Positions 39,153-39,805 of a stretch of DNA of 39,805 bases are shown here, piece after piece. The stretch is from contig NZ_JADBEJ010000003.1 in assembly GCF_014873915.1 (NCBI RefSeq), forward strand, positions 1-39,805, written 5' to 3'. This stretch comes from Amycolatopsis roodepoortensis (GTDB lineage: Bacteria; Actinomycetota; Actinomycetes; Mycobacteriales; Pseudonocardiaceae). Each line of letters starts with the position of its first letter. Position 1 is the stretch's first letter. The notes beneath the pieces were generated by a model that ran no database searches, had not been told where the DNA came from, and was given only the letters and a program-made list of their open reading frames with translations. The position numbers were made by a program, and so were the translations under genes.

Positions 39153-39668
39153 TCAGCGAGGCCAGCCGAGCGCGTAGCGAGCCGAGTCCAGCTCGTCCGC
39201 CGTGCAGCCCTCTTGGCCGGTCGCCTTCTTCCGGCGCTCGAGATACGGGGTGATCGGTGAGCCGAGCAGCATCGAGCCGCAGTCGGCGACGATCTCGAAC
39301 GCCTCGCCGTAGGCGCGCATCGCCCGGCCCGGGAAGAGGGCTTCTTGGCGGGCGTGCATCCACTCGTGGTTCACGACGGTCACGATGGCGTCGCACGGTG
39401 CGGTGTCCGAGATCGTGATGTCCTTCGACCCCGGATAGCCGGCAGCGCCCCACGCGCCATCCGGTATGAAACCGAACTGCCACCTGTACCCCGCGCGGCC
39501 GAGCTCGTCGAGCCGCGCGTTCATGACCGCCACGCGATCGCACGACGGCGCCGCGGTCGCCGGCCGCTCCAGCTGGATCGCGGTGAGAAGGCCGGCCACA
39601 AGCAGCAGCGCGACGGCGACCGGCAGGCATCCGGCGAGTACGTGCCTGGGTCTCGGTGGTTCCCCCAT
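39153..39668 (-). CDS. Membrane-anchored HExxH protein
   Basis: A 171-aa protein from ATG 39668; an in-frame GTG at 39737 would add 23 residues inside the repeat region and is less likely. Residues about 10-30 form one hydrophobic anchor or uncleaved signal. HEWMH (101-105) is a zincin motif, with E122/E125 and D129 in GEAFEIVADCGS as possible third ligands, and four Cys residues (C43, C92, C130, C151) could form disulfides outside the cell. A small surface protease is suggested. It lies beside the lipoprotein gene. Confidence 0.7.
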   Translation of the reverse strand: MGEPPRPRHVLAGCLPVAVALLLVAGLLTAIQLERPATAAPSCDRVAVMNARLDELGRAGYRWQFGFIPDGAWGAAGYPGSKDITISDTAPCDAIVTVVNHEWMHARQEALFPGRAMRAYGEAFEIVADCGSMLLGSPITPYLERRKKATGQEGCTADELDSARYALGWPR

Positions 39669-39738
39669 GCCACCACTTACGTGTGGATCATGCTCGGTGT
39701 TACGGCTGTTGCCGATTCGTTTCGTTGCGTACTGCACC

Positions 39739-39785
39739 TCTGCCCCATATCTGCCCCACGTGTGGGGCTAACGGGCAGGTCAGAG
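39739..39785. repeat. Right-end repeat cluster, candidate integrase arm sites
   Basis: TCTGCCCCAT followed by ATCTGCCCCACG fills 39739-39760 with a one-base overlap, matching 145-167 in the same orientation apart from one G. CCCCAC-GT-GTGGGG makes an inverted repeat at 39754-39767. GCAGGTCAGAG (39775-39785) mirrors CTCTGACCTGC at 18-28. This sets the likely right limit of the element within about 50 bases of the window edge. Confidence 0.55.
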
Positions 39786-39805
39786 CAGGAATGCGCACTA
39801 TTCTC

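Noticed and set aside
145..39760. The 22/23-base end repeats as attL and attR cores
   Set aside because: The two copies differ by an inserted base and each is itself a tandem pair, which suits binding sites better than identical crossover cores.

Overview
The window reads as an almost complete temperate siphovirus, probably a prophage, from a high-GC actinomycete. Frequent GTG starts, stop/start overlaps of 1-4 bases, Shine-Dalgarno boxes of the GGAGG type and protein families usual in actinophages (DUF2303, DUF5047, DUF6221, DUF6011-like) point to Streptomyces/Pseudonocardiales-type hosts, though no species can be fixed from sequence. There are no tRNA or rRNA genes, insertion sequences or CRISPR arrays.

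Layout. 1-2900: leftward tyrosine integrase, small membrane protein and HTH repressor, then a divergent excisionase-like gene; repressor and excisionase are separated by an array of TCCA motifs at about 10-base phasing. 3000-10250: rightward early operon with a Rad52-like annealing protein, an HNH nuclease, two HTH regulators and many small proteins, ended by a hairpin. 10330-15822: replication module (HTH protein, initiator gene containing an iteron-like putative origin, DnaC-type helicase loader) and small zinc-ribbon or coiled-coil proteins, ended by a strong hairpin. 15878-16600: a small divergent regulatory pair around a dense operator array. 16604-18085: small genes, a packaging-type HNH nuclease and a repeat-bearing cos candidate. 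18086-34851: terminase, a single 1043-codon frame joining portal, protease and major capsid protein, connectors, tail tube, tail assembly chaperones with a frameshift, tape measure, tail tip proteins (one with a poly-gamma-glutamate hydrolase-like domain), GH25 endolysin and holin candidates, then a strong terminator. 34890-39805: accessory arm with a 9-codon ORF, a double-HTH protein, a structured noncoding stretch, a leftward operon of four small genes, an XRE-TPR regulator, CutA, a lipoprotein and a membrane-anchored HExxH protein.

Related repeats lie at both window edges: paired CTGCCCCA repeats, and an 11-base CTCTGACCTGC inverted repeat. They look like integrase arm sites. If so, the right-end genes (XRE-TPR, CutA, lipoprotein, HExxH protein) are phage cargo and not flanking chromosome.

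Most notable observations: the in-frame portal-protease-capsid fusion that keeps two internal ribosome-binding sites; the tail-linked depolymerase domain; the iterons inside the initiator gene; a CTGACCTG motif recurring at control regions; two operator arrays; and a candidate Acb2/Tad1-type cyclic-nucleotide sponge among the head genes. All functional calls come from reading motifs by eye, without database searches.
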